Shown piece after piece: positions 45,524 through 57,003 of a stretch of 57,699 nt of DNA (its first letter is position 1; the number at the start of each line of letters is the position of its first letter). The translations under genes and the position numbers were made by a program. The DNA is from Phoronis australis (lineage: Eukaryota > Phoronida > Phoronidae), in contig NMRA01000287.1 of NCBI GenBank assembly GCA_002633005.1, forward strand, positions 329,808 through 387,506. Reading direction: 5' to 3'. A model generated the notes under the pieces. It searched no databases. It was not told the DNA's origin and saw only the letters and a list, made by a program, of their open reading frames with translations.

Positions 45524-45952
45524 NNNNNNNNNNNNNNNNNNNNNNNNNNNNNNNNNNNNNNNNNNNNNNNNNNNNNNNNNNNNNNNNNNNNNNNNNNNNN
45601 NNNNNNNNNNNNNNNNNNNNNNNNNNNNNNNNNNNNNNNNNNNNNNNNNNNNNNNNNNNNNNNNNNNNNNNNNNNNNNNNNNNNNNNNNNNNNNNNNNNN
45701 NNNNNNNNNNNNNNNNNNNNNNNNNNNNNNNNNNNNNNNNNNNNNNNNNNNNNNNNNNNNNNNNNNNNNNNNNNNNNNNNNNNNNNNNNNNNNNNNNNNN
45801 NNNNNNNNNNNNNNNNNNNNNNNNNNNNNNNNNNNNNNNNNNNNNNNNNNNNNNNNNNNNNNNNNNNNNNNNNNNNNNNNNNNNNNNNNNNNNNNNNNNN
45901 NNNNNNNNNNNNNNNNNNNNNNNNNNNNNNNNNNNNNNNNNNNNNNNNNNNN
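45524..45952. other. Assembly gap (429 N)
   Basis: Run of N inside the intron between the 45295 and 47326 exons. The 248- and 169-codon ORFs spanning it are meaningless. Confidence 0.99.
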
Positions 45953-47325
45953 ATATATTTTCGTGGTTTTACAATTGATACAAGTAGCAAAACAGTTTCA
46001 TGAAATCAACTTGAAGGGACTTCGTGAAGGTTAAGAATTACCTCACCATGCTCTTTTCCCCAAACATGTATTACCTGTTATTTCCACACATTCAGTTGTA
46101 CCAAATATTACAACCCCCCATGCCAATCCCCCCTCAGGACCTGAGTAAGTAATTTAACAAAAGGACTTTAAAAATAGCTGTTCCTTTTCAAAGGCTTTGT
46201 TCGTTGTCTCCAATATTGAAAGTTGGCTTTGACAACAGATCTGCACTGTTGGTTAGCTGCAGTCAAATGCTAAAAATCAATTTTTGTCCATTCAGGGACG
46301 GTGCAGAAGCGATGCATATCTCCTCTGCACGGTACAAACCTTCAAACCTAAAAACCAAAGGTTACGTGAAAACTGACGTGGTAGATTTCCATTTCAATGT
46401 GTAATAGATTTCCAGAAGACATATGATATGGAGTAAACAAATAGTCTAATGCAATGGATATTTATCACCCACGTACCCTTTGCCATTGGGATTGGATTGT
46501 AATCTTAACTCTTTAACCTGTATCGAGTTGACAGCATAAACATTCAGCATTGATTGATGTAACTGTCACTGATAAACTTTTAGAAATCATAATAATGCTT
46601 TGATGTACGAAAAGATCGCGATTGCTACGTCAAGTATCGTATCACATATCACAACATACAAAGATTAACCAGACTCTGGCTGGCGACTGACTGCCGCGAA
46701 GTCGACATCGGCGAGTGCCTCAGTTAACAGGCATCGGTAGAATAATCATGGAATAATCGTTAAAATAATCACAAACCTTACCTTTGTGTGAGGTCGTGCT
46801 TACTTCCTCTCATAGAAGCACCCTATTTACGCAATCTCAGATTCAGTTGGCACGGCTGCAAGCCATTTCACCATGTATTTAAAGGGCTCGCGAAATCGAG
46901 GCTGTTAATCTATCACCACTAGTACACGCACGCCCTCTAGTTATTGCAGATTTTCCGAATAGCCCCATTGGCCAGGCCTACCGAACTTCGTAGGCTACGA
47001 TACGTTCAAATACCGTAATAGCGAAACAAAATAACACATTCGATTTAATTGCAAGGGTTTTACATCGAATTTTGATGATTTATTGGTGTCAAACTTTGAA
47101 TTCAAGCAATAAGCTGACACCAGTATGCCTGTTTTGAACTGCTGAATAGACTGCATTCAAACGTTTGACGTCATTGGTTAATTTCAACAGCTCTGTCTGC
47201 CGTCAAGTGTCAGGTAAAAGAGCTGTACTTGCTGTTATCTAGTGGAACAACTCGATCTAAATTGATAGCAACTAGGTTGTTTTTGGGTGGCATTCTCCTT
47301 TAAATTCCTCATTTCTCTTTTCCAG
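45953..47325. other. Intron after the gap, nothing recognised
   Basis: No coding signal apart from the inverted-repeat arm at 46905. The 66-codon ORF at 46204-46404 lacks features. Confidence 0.4.
46905..46969 (-). repeat. Inverted-repeat arm (partner 45129-45187)
   Basis: Reverse complement of the 45129 arm: ATCACCACTAGTACA at its left and TCCGAATAGCCCCATT at its right. Confidence 0.65.
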
Positions 47326-47437
47326 TGTTTGACAAGCATTTACCAGTATTGCATCAGAGCATCAACACGAACTATGACGTCAAAGGAATGGGGCACGTGA
47401 CCATAAGAGGAAAGCACTACTTAGTGATTGCCAACGC
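47326..47437 (+). CDS. EAR-repeat exon
   Basis: A strong acceptor (TTTCTCTTTTCCAG) precedes it and the donor is AACGC|GTGAGT, so it enters in phase 1 and leaves in phase 2. Joined to the previous exon it reads LLVFDKHLPVLHQSINTNYD, VKGMGHVTIRG, KHYLVIANA. The pattern F..H..hQ.I.T...D......I.G.HYLV.AN is the EAR/EPTP consensus, so this is one propeller blade. The exit phase does not match any exon I can see, so a further exon is missing, or the donor differs. Confidence 0.75.
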
Positions 47438-47439
47438 GT

Positions 47440-48305
47440 GAGTAAATAGATGTATCCAGCGACTGGTCGCACTTGGTTTCCAGAGTTCACACTGTCGTAG
47501 CTTCTCAAGGTCCGTTATTCTAAATGTATTTAGTACCCATCTATCTATCAACTCGCGTTGGAAGGAATTGCTGAAACAGAAGAGATACCGTATCTCAAAA
47601 AATTGTCTCACGTTTTACATTTGCGACACATTAACCGATATCCATAATCTTATTAAAGACTAATTCTTAAAACAAACGTTTGATTTGAAATGGACTAAAA
47701 AGAAATAGCAGCAGACTTATACAGAGACAACTTTGCTTACAGACAATAATGAAATGACATGTAGAGTGGACATGTACTCGGATGAACATCGTGTAACCCG
47801 ACACAGCTATTGTACATGTAACAGTCACCAAATAACAGCTTCCATCTTTTTTAAACTTAATATGATGGAAAGCATGAGGATAAAACATATGTAAACCACC
47901 CTCTCACTCGTGACAAGACAGCTTATTCTGGAGAAAAAGACTGAGGTTGCAGTTTACAGTGCACTGCATCAGTTATGCACATTCCTGTTATAACAGAATG
48001 GTTTCAACATCCAGAAAAGATAGAAGGGTGACTTTCGTAGAAGTGTCTTATGCACCGCGCGGCAATGTAGTCAGGCGGTTAAAACGTGTCAGGTCACATG
48101 AATAAAATTCTGAAGGCAAAGTCATGTTAGAAGAAAGCAAAACATATCGCTATTATCCCAAAGCGACACCGATCACTGTCCGATAACTTCCAAACTCAAA
48201 AATTCAAATTCACAGTTAGTAACGTTTTAAGTTCTTCAAGCTCTCATTGTGATAATGAGGTAACTAAGTAGGTTAGTGTACATGTATATGTTGTTTGCTA
48301 AATAA
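47440..48305. other. Intronic sequence, nothing recognised
   Basis: Short minus-strand ORFs (47417-47611, 47667-47888) without domains. No feature supported. Confidence 0.4.
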
Positions 48306-48309
48306 AGAA

Positions 48310-49420
48310 CCCCTTACACCGGAGGTGCAGTGCTCATACGGCATAAACTGCACTGGCACAGCCATGATCGCCGTGGTTCCGCAGTGGTTCCGCCACTGAT
48401 TGCCGTAGCCCCGCAGAAAACTGAAACAAAACCGCGGACCTTCGCTGTGGCACGGCGGAACATTTTCAAAACTTCAGCAGTGCCACCGCTGGTTGGGCCA
48501 ATCTGCAGTGGGATCGCAGCAACACCGTCATGACCGCCGTGGCCCCTCATAATGACCGCAGCAGCACCTCCATCACCCCCGTGCTTCCGCAGTAGAACCG
48601 GCTTGCTATCAACGAAAACCTAGATTGGCTACCCTACGGCGATCCCCCGTGGCGACTCTACTGCGGTTATGGCGGTGCTACCATGATGCTACCACGGGAG
48701 CACTGCGGGTACGGGGGTCCCTCTGCGGACGAAGGGAGGAATTTTAGAAAGTTTGCCGATCTTACTGAGGTGCCACTGCGTTCCTGCGGCGGTTCCGGAT
48801 GTGTTATTGAGGTGCTTGTGCGGCATTGGCGTTTCCACTGAGGTTGCACAGAGGTGCTTTAACGGTGCTACTGCAGGCCTATTTTGTAGTATAATAGCTT
48901 CGGTTTACTGCATACATGTCAATGATCAAAAATCTTCAAGCAGTTCAGATCGACAGTCAGTATTTGAAAGTTCAACAGAATGACAGATATGTGCAGCAGC
49001 GGCAGGCTTTTCCTATTCCGATAGTTTGTCCTGTTGTAGCACGTTTCGGGAGCATCACTAAGTGATAGTATCAGAAATAATAATAATAGTATTACGAGTA
49101 GTAACAGTAGCAACGTCCTTAGCAGGCGCGAAAATGGTAACGAGTTCCATCGAAAACCACCTCCCATATATAGCCACTGCGCGGACGTCGTGAAGCCGCC
49201 CTGCTGCCGCGAGCCCACCACAGTAGCCATGCAGTAGTACCGCCTTCCCCCGCAGTGGCACCCCACTGGCCCCGCAGTGTTGCCGCCAATGATCACCGTG
49301 GCCCCACCTTCATTCCGCAGTGGTAACTATAACTCAATTTGGTAGCCATGTCCGCAGTGACACCGCCGTGGTTCCGCCAACGTTCCCCAGTAGCACCGCG
49401 AAGAAAAACGCATGTGCGAC
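48310..49420. repeat. GC-rich CCGCAGTGG-word array with inverted middle
   Basis: Degenerate words such as CCGCAGTGG, ACCGC and GGTTCCGC recur on + at 48330-48600. They appear as reverse complements (CACTGCGG, GCGGTGCTACC, ACTGCGGGTACGG) at 48650-48870. After an AT-rich spacer (48890-49160) they return on + at 49170-49420. The composition contrasts sharply with the surrounding intron. Frames across it give Gly/Ala/Pro-rich artefacts. Confidence 0.7.
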
Positions 49421-49424
49421 GATT

Positions 49425-50605
49425 TGACGGAAACTACATGCATAGCAAACATCACGAATTTTTGTCCGACTGGTCGGCTAGGATTCAATTCGGTGATGGC
49501 GGTTTTGATCAAAAGGTAGTGGCACAGTGCATCTGGTGTGACGAGGGTTTGAGCACCTCTGTGTTGGAGAATGTCTGGCTAATTTACATGTAGTTTACAA
49601 TAGCCAATGAAGCACAGTCGCATACTGAAAGCAAATTCATGTGACTCATTCCCGCGAAGCCACTTTTGATAAATGTTTCTTACACTGACCAGTACTTAGA
49701 ATAGTAAGCTTAATTGCACACGGATTCTGTTACAAATGTCTGAACCCTTGTTATAGGTCAAATTTTCAATAATAAATATAGAACAGTGTCTAATTAACAT
49801 TTCTTAACTCTTGTTTAAACCACCGAGGCAGCCTCTTACATGAACATTCGTATGTCATTCACGATTATTTCGTACCAAGGCATTTTCTGATTTCACTGCA
49901 TTCACAATTTTTCATGCAGTCTCACGGTCCTTGTGTACCATATAAAGATACCAAACCCAGTTTTGGCCTATTGATAGATATTAAAAACGACAACCCCATC
50001 CGATTCCTCTAAACAAAATAATGCTATATAACCCTACACGACCCCTAAAGTTAGGAGGGAAATTGAAGAGCTCCTTCAAAGTCTGATAAATTGACAATGG
50101 TCATCTACGTTTTTAACGAATAACCAGGCAACTGTGGAAAATGCTCATGCATCAGCAATAATAATAATAAACCGAATTTGTGACATAGTAAACATGTGTT
50201 ATGTTTGATTACCTGTCACCTGTGATTCCTTTTACAGGTGACAGAACAAGTGTTACATGAAATAGTCAAAACAGGGTTTAATGTCCTTTTAGTAACAATC
50301 TGTTACTGTACTAAAGATTTGGTGCTACGCATTGACGTTGTGTAAAGAAACAGGCCTCTGATACAATTGTCGGTTAATCATTTCAATTTTCCAGTTAGAC
50401 ATCCAGGATGTGAGTTATTGTGGACATCGAAACATTAGGAAGGTGTTAAAATGTAAAATATATTAGGTAATTCGTAGAGTGAAACTCATCTATTAATTCA
50501 GTTGAAACATCTAGGTGTCGCTGTAAAGCTTTTAGCCCTCCGACTACATATACTTTCGTTCCTTGTCATCTATTTTGCCTAAACTCCTTTCATAATTAAT
50601 GCTAT
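49425..50605. other. Intronic sequence with one hairpin
   Basis: No gene seen. CTGTCACCTGT (50213-50223) and ACAGGTGACAG (50234-50244) form a perfect 11-bp stem with a 10-base loop. It is unexplained. Confidence 0.5.
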
Positions 50606-50609
50606 CCAG

Positions 50610-50879
50610 GGAAACGCAGTGAATTGTGACAATCTTCGCCTTGACCATTCCATGGGCGTCTCTGAAATGATGCATAAAGTCGTTGTTTACAACGCAACAA
50701 ATATTCTAAGAACAGTTCCGCACAAAATCTTCCTTTACACACACGGTTACTTAGCAGACGTCACTCATCTTTTCTCAAACAACGACCATCACCTCCCGTT
50801 CAACACCCGGTCCGCCTGGCCAGCTCGGATAAGTTTTCCACCAGATACAACTATTAACTTTCCTGACTCCATGCTCTAA
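50610..50879 (+). CDS. Candidate EAR-like exon of unclear status
   Basis: Opens straight after the acceptor-like AATGCTATCCAG and is open for 89 codons to TAA. It reads GNAVNCDNLRLDHSMGVSEM, then HKVVVYNATNILRTVPHKIF, LYTHGYLADVTHLFSNNDHH. V.YN...F...THGY.....F...DH is EAR-like and parallels HGYCRSIEIFASNDDHFLLV of the 51616 exon. However, it enters in phase 0 while exon 47326 leaves in phase 2, and no good donor lies before the stop. It may be a dead or alternative terminal exon. Confidence 0.4.
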   Translation, partial: GNAVNCDNLRLDHSMGVSEMMHKVVVYNATNILRTVPHKIFLYTHGYLADVTHLFSNNDHHLPFNTRSAWPARISFPPDTTINFPDSML

Positions 50880-51615
50880 ACCGTCCGTTTACGTGACTGT
50901 CGGCTGCCTCACCCTTGGCTTCTCAATTTGAAATGCACACTAGTGGTAATGTTAGAGACTCAATAGTAACGTACATGTACAAGATACGACTGGGCGCCTG
51001 TAATCGGGAATATACCATGTTTTACGGAATGACGCCCTCTTTAAAAGAATACAGCTTTGACTCCCTCAAACGGTCGAAATAGGGAAAGTCGACCGGTTTT
51101 CGTATCTTGGAATCTGCGGACATTGATCAAAGACACCATGCTGTTTTGTTAATTACATGTACAATGCCTCAGTATGCTGATCTTAATAGTTTATTTTTGC
51201 AAACTTTAGACGAGATTGCACTGAAGAATCTGCGGAATCCAATGGTTTGCGGACATGTAGTGCGTGGAAAGGAGGCAAAACGGATGTGTACCGATATGAC
51301 CAATCAAAGCAAGAATATCTGCTGATTCAACATTTGGACACTGGTGACGCAAGGTGATACGTCATTCCAATAGACGGTATCAAACGAAAATTATGAATGA
51401 GGTCAATCAAAGAAAAAGAATTACATGTAACCAGTCAAGATAGAGCCCGTCGTATTAAATATAAGATGTATATTCTTTCATAAAAAGATGAAATTTCATT
51501 GTCGTGCAGTGGGTCCATTCTTTTTACTTTAAATGGCAATCTAACTAATGTCATAACATGTTGATCATACCGAAAGTTAGTCAGTTGTATATTTCATTTC
51601 CTGTCTTTTGAATAG

Positions 51616-51772
51616 TTTTTAAGACATGGCTATTGTAGATCTATTGAAATCTTCGCGAGCAACGACGACCACTTTTTACTTGTGACAACAGACCAAACTT
51701 ACGACACAGAATTGGGATTTATATGGAGTGATAAAGGACGAACATGGCTTTACAGATATAACAAAGAAACGG
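51616..51772 (+). CDS. EAR-repeat exon
   Basis: Opens after TTTTGAATAG and ends ACGG|GTAATT; phase 0 in, phase 1 out, 157 bases. It reads FLRHGYCRSIEIFASNDDHF, LLVTTDQTYDTELGFIWSDK, GRTWLYRYNKETG. It carries the back half of one EAR blade (F...DDHFLLV) and the front of the next (WLYRYN..TG.F). An alternative acceptor eight bases on (TTTTTAAG|A) would enter in phase 2, matching the 47437 donor. The exit phase fits exon 52061. Confidence 0.75.
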
Positions 51773-52060
51773 GTAATTTAATTATCAAATATTTCGGGAA
51801 TTCACAAACAGTCACGCAGCATTTTTTCCTAACTCTTGTGTCAAAATGTACCAGGTTACTTAAAATGAAAAAAAAAACGTGTTGCAAAAGGAATAGAATC
51901 TTGCACGCCCATCCTAACAGTTAATTACTTGCTTTTTTGTAATTTGTAATGTTTCCACATGTGCATATCGCGTTGCCTTGGCGATGTGCATATGACTTCA
52001 TTTGTAGGCACATGTCACATAATGAGGTGTTGGCTCAGTATTTTTATTGGACTGCTTTAG

Positions 52061-52245
52061 GTACGTTTAGCCTGCATCAAAACCTCACTGTCTCAGGCAT
52101 CCAATCAAGTTGCTTTCACAGTACTAGCCATGGTGACCTTCTTTTGGGCCTGTCTCAACGCACCAATGGTGGCTCTCAATTTGACACCGCCACATGTTTC
52201 TACACGTGGTGTCCCTTGACGCAGAAGTTCATACGTTCTGTTGAG
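52061..52245 (+). CDS. EAR-repeat exon
   Basis: The acceptor is ATTGGACTGCTTTAG and the donor GTTGAG|GTAAGA; it enters in phase 1 and leaves in phase 0, 185 bases. Continuing from ...NKETG it reads TFSLHQNLTVSGIQSSCFHS, TSHGDLLLGLSQRTNGGSQF, DTATCFYTWCPLTQKFIRSV. TFSLHQNL..SG, the G-x-LLLGLS strand and CFYTW....KF are EAR blade hallmarks. Two extra Cys may form a disulfide. Clean splice sites and no stop argue that it is functional. Confidence 0.8.
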
Positions 52246-52249
52246 GTAA

Positions 52250-54185
52250 GATAATAAGACTGCGCACGTTTCCTACGGTTTTCATAGAATATATCGAGTC
52301 ATAACTATAAATGCCTGCTTAGCAAAATGATAAAAATGCCTCGTAATACTATGGGTGACTATAGCTAGTCAGGGTAACACTGGAAAATTCCAAAACCCGA
52401 TTTAGTTTCCGGTGGTATCTGAGAAATGTCTGATCGGCCTCAAATGAAACATTTAGTAAAATGGTAGATAACCTATTCTTAAACAATTTCCTTTTGTTCA
52501 TTTTTGCATGAGGAGAAAATTGCTAGTTTGGTGATACTGATGAAAAATCAAATGAGTAATAAGAAAAGACCAAAACGAATTCGCGATTGAGAATAGTGTA
52601 GTGATGTTTGAAATGTTTTGTCTTGAGTATTTTTAAACAGCAATTTTTCCATTGCACTGATTCCTTTGTTCATTGTTGCTTATTTTATTTACATAAAGTC
52701 ACTGGACGATTAGCATGACATTAATAATTAGATTAACACAACTCAGTATACTTGTGTTGGGTTTTCATCGTAGAAACTGTGCGGCAAAAGGCCCAAAATT
52801 CTCGTTAACATTAATTATGTTGGATTTTTGGCTTAAAAGAAAGGTAAAATCTCCGATTAAGTCAGTGAAACAGAGTGACAATTTTTTATTGCGTTTTGTG
52901 GGTTGCAAAACACAGAACTTTGCAGTGCACTTGTACATGTAAAGCTTTGCTTACTTGTAAACAGTTGACGTCTTGTATTGAAACGTAATGAATGGTTTGT
53001 AGACATTCGGGTGCGTCCGCGTAACATCATGTAGAAAGAAGTACAGCCAACAGTGCAGTGACTTTTTGAAGACTAAACACGGACGAAATGTAACAAAGTA
53101 TATGAGATAATTGCCGCGAAGCCGAGTACCGGATTTGGCGGCGGCAGGCCCTACGAATTATATACGCGATGGAAGCCGCAGGGAATGAATTTAAGCCGAC
53201 GGACTGAGTAAACTTTCCATTATGAATTATACATTACTTAACAATTCAAAATATGTACATCTGTCAGAAGTTGACTGTGGGACTGGTTTGCAAGCTTGGT
53301 TTACTTTGCGAGTGTGCGTGGATGGAGAGAGAATTATTAATTTATTATACGATAACCACGAATTAAGTCAAGTGAAACTTGTGGTTAATTACGTATCCTA
53401 AGAATGATCAAGAATAACTACACTAGCGCTCTCTGCAAGGGTAACTTTAATCAATTAACCATATACAGGTACAACCAAACATCTTATCTGCTATCCAAGT
53501 TGTAGGACTCAAAAATCGTTGGATGACAGCTGTGCGTGGCAATTTTCGCCGTACTAACACACACTGCTCCGCGCCGTACAATGTGCTTGGTAATCACGGT
53601 CCTTCCTGACGCAACACGAACTCTGTAGTATCCTTCTACGCACAAAACACCACATGTAAGATTGCCAAAATCTACGAAACTAACACGTGTAGGCAGGGTC
53701 TGGCTAATCACAGTTCATCTTGCTGGTCACGGTCCCTTGTGATGCAACATATATTGAATGTAGGTATTATAATACTGGCAACAATTCCTCTTGCTGGTCA
53801 CAAACTCTCGTTCGTGATTCAAAACGTATAGGCAGTGTCTTGGGCCTACCACCCACAATTCCTCAACAACATCTCTTATGATTACATAATCAATCGTTTT
53901 TCTGACAACATGGAAATGAAATTTTCGTCTTAACTACGAATGAACCCAATCCAACAAATTACTCATTATATATTAGAGAAACAAAAGCACCAAGCCATGA
54001 TTCAGCTAAGTGGCGCACAAACGCCGGGAAGGTCAGCAAGTCAGCGATCAAAAACCATCTTGACAGCAAAATTACAAAGTCGGGAAAAATAGTAGTTGGG
54101 GAATTTATTTTCAAGGGAATGCCAGTAGCACGTTTTCTTCAGTAGAAGGACATTTATGGGTCTTCTGAAGATGATTAGAATCAAT
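52250..54185. other. Intron, mostly unrecognised
   Basis: 53560-53880 holds a faint, degenerate repetition of CT.GT.ATCACGGTC / TTGCTGGTCAC / GATGCAACA words. It accounts for the 75-codon minus ORF at 53484-53711. Nothing else is supported. Confidence 0.4.
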
Positions 54186-54189
54186 ATAA

Positions 54190-56450
54190 TTTTGGTTGTG
54201 GTTGTTTTGAAGTTATGTGTCGCTAAAACCATTTTCGTTTAAGTGACACAAGTTTGGCCATTTTCGGCACGCAAAAATCAATGTCTGCAGTTTTCAATTA
54301 TATTGCATTCCTGCTCATGTAATGACACTTTATAATGATTATATTACAAACATTAATGTTGTATTTAAAACAGGCTTAATGACTCTTTGTTTAAGTGGAA
54401 TGTTTTGATAAAATTTTCTCCTCCGCAATGGATTTAAGGTCATTACATTGATAGTTTTAATGGCTCAAGTTATTGGATTTCTTCCAAGAGACATTGTCGT
54501 GTTATTCCCAACTTTATTTTGGTGTAACATTATTTCAGTAAAGAATATATGACATAAAATGACACAATATTACCAAAGGTTCGCTATGGCTTAAAAATTG
54601 ATAGTAGTTATGATTTCCACTCTGAAGTTAAAATCAATACATGTATTTGTTATTGAAGTTGCTACAATCTTTAATTTTACATCGACAGTTTTCCAGTACT
54701 GAAGGTAAACTTTCATTTAAATGAAATTAGTCCAATGACCTGCTGCAACAGTCTAATAGCGTATACACCGTGTCCTGAAACTACAAGGACAGACACGTCA
54801 CCCACAGTGATAAAAAGAACACAGCGACCATTTTTCTGTGAAACATTTGACCGTGCCATCAGTGTACATGTATTTGGTCGATTGTGTTATCAAATTGATT
54901 AATAAGTGGCTGTTTTCTTCAGAGCGCTCCGCTATACACCCAATCCAGCATTCCTTGCCATACATGAAAGCAGCGTACTTGATACGGTAGGCTGAAGGGT
55001 CTCATGAGCTCACCTACAAGTTCTTTATCAATAAAAGTTAAATGATCATCAACTAATACTTGTTTCATCTTATAATAAATGCATTCTTAGACAGTGGAAT
55101 TAAAAATGGCGAGACCTAGCGCCTTTGACAGATTTTCCATTACTGAACATGTTCTCAAGATCATAACCAATCCCAATTCATAAAATGTCATCTACTGAAA
55201 CAGCAGAGTTAAACGCCAGGAATATGAAGATGACGACTGATACATCCCTATTGGAGTGATACTGTGATAAGTTATCAAAGACTGGAGGCTTGCTCTGACA
55301 ATGAGACGTTTGTTGCTACCTTCTATCCCAATACGGGCTTTTTATGGGAAGTTCAGAAGAAATGCCACTCAGCGTCAAGCCCATAACCATTTTTGTGATA
55401 ACCCAAGTTAATAAATTACCTGCAGTTTTTGTATTGACTAGTTGCTCCATCACTAAGTACCTACGTTTGTTCACAAATGACAAAGTGTTCCTCATGTGTG
55501 AAAGAGACACTAATGTATGTGCAGAATAGTATGATGCTTCACACTTTCAGAATCAATATATGCAGCTAAGTCATTGAACTCTTCATTCTTATAATATGCC
55601 GCTAATGGATGAATGGGAATTGTTCAAAAGGCACCAATGAACAGCATCGCGGATGATATTTTTTTCTTCAAATACTAACTAAACAATTCCTTTGCAGCAT
55701 TCTGTTTCATTGTTTCATTTCAAGAGTATACTTGGACCTTGCATTGGAAACAAAATGTTGTCTCAGGGACTTAAAACAACCCCCACATTTCCGGAGAAAT
55801 TCTTCCACAGTTGTAAGTGAAAGTCGAAAGATGGTGGAAGAGTTCAGGTGCGCCCACCACTTATGAACTGTAAGCCATAACAAACTCTTTTAGTTTTGTT
55901 TGTCGCATTGTTATTCTACACTTTAAATCTATCTGTGTCAAAGTAAAGTTTGGAGTACCAGAAATCCAATAACTTTAGCCTGAAAATCATTACAACTACT
56001 ATGACATTGTCTTTAAATTCAGCAGGAAAATCATAACTACCATCAGTATTATGAAATTTAAGCCACAGCGAACTTGTTAACATCGTGTCATTTTGTAATA
56101 CCATCTCAAAAATTGCCTACGTCAAAAGTAAAGTTTGAAATAACATGACATTGTTTTTTAAGTAAATCCAATAACTTGAGCCTGACAGTCATTAAAAGTA
56201 TCAATGTAAAGACCTTAAACCCATTGCAGAGGAGAAACTATTATTAAAACTCTCTATTTGTGACTATGAACATGTTCTAAACACAAAATTATTTATTGTA
56301 ATGTATTCATTATATGAGAAGAAATTCAATATCATCGAAAACTGCAGACACTGATTTTCTGCGTGCTGAAAATGACCGAAAAATGACTTAATTAACTAAA
56401 CTGTTTTAGTGCCAAATAACTTTAGCACCGGCCACTAAAGTTTATTACTT
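54190..56450 (-). mobile_element. ~2.2-kb element with long inverted ends, in EAR intron
   Basis: About 54190-54720 and 55900-56450 are inverted copies. Shared words, with one arm reversed, include CATTTTCGGCACGCA, TGTCTGCAGTTTTC, TTTCTCCTC.GCAATGG.TTTAAGGTC, AAGTTATTGGATTT and TTCGCT.TGGCTTAAA. The interior contains decayed minus-strand coding. The outer edges (CTAAAAC words) are fuzzy and the target duplication is not resolved. It lies wholly within the intron between exons 52061 and 56865. Confidence 0.75.
54919..55870 (-). pseudogene. Decayed ORF of the inverted-repeat element, unknown family
   Basis: Minus-strand segments in successive frames: WWAHLNSSTIFRLSLTTVEE and FLRKCGGCFKSL (about 55860-55770); FVNKRRYLVMEQLVNTKTAG, NLLTWVITKMVMGLTLSG (55490-55330); SVMENLSKALGLAIFNSTV then a stop (about 55160-55100); and MKQVLVDDHLTFIDKELVGE, LMRPFSLPYQVRCFHVWQGM, LDWVYSGAL with TGA (55069-54919). 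The last piece looks like a genuine C terminus (VWQGMLDWVYSGAL). I do not recognise the family. Its position inside inverted repeats suggests a transposase or accessory protein. Confidence 0.4.
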
Positions 56451-56864
56451 TTCAAAGTTTACAGTTATATGGAGTATACTCTTGGCATTTAAAGTGCCTT
56501 AATTGCTTTTATTTAATATTCTGAGGCTAGTCAAATGTCAAATTCAGGATTCTCAATCACAATTATTTACCTTTGGGACCCCCTCAGTTCAGGTATCACA
56601 TTTGAAGGGTGAATTCTGGCGATAGAGTCTGGCAGGCCTGTTATGCTGTTAATCTATCCAGGCATTTTTAGTTCAATGCAATGCTTAGTTTTGAAGTCAG
56701 AAGATTTCAAATTCATAAAAATCACCGTTTCAACTCGAGTTTCAGTAATTTTTATTCAATTCTGAGATGTGACCCAACACCCTCTTGGTGATTTCATGTG
56801 GAATGATCCCATTCCATAAAAATAAAGAGACGTTTAAGGGCTCTATTATTTGTAAATATCCTAG

Positions 56865-57003
56865 ATGCCGCATTCACGAGGATGGGTCATGTTTGATGAA
56901 GAAGGGGTCACTTACGGTTACTTTGCGTCCAGCGCCAGAGACGGGTTTAATAACGAGATGACTCAAGGCATACGAAAAAAGAACACCACGGAAATGGCAA
57001 AAG
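56865..57003 (+). CDS. EAR-gene exon, last in window
   Basis: The acceptor TATTTGTAAATATCCTAG precedes it and the donor is AAAG|GTAAAT; phase 0 in, phase 1 out, 139 bases. It reads MPHSRGWVMFDEEGVTYGYF, ASSARDGFNNEMTQGIRKKN, TTEMAKG. The entry phase matches the 52245 donor, so the protein runs ...KFIRSVE-MPHSRGW.... The hydrophobic strands (GWVMF, VTYGYFASS) resemble another propeller strand pair, though the EAR match is weak here. The initial ATG is internal, not a start. Confidence 0.6.

Noticed and set aside
45288-46034. 248-codon ORF spanning the N gap
   Set aside because: It is open only because N codons are not stops. The real exon ends at 45465.
48314-48550. Gly/Ala-rich minus-strand ORF
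   Set aside because: It is produced by the GC-rich word array; no codon-level conservation between array parts.
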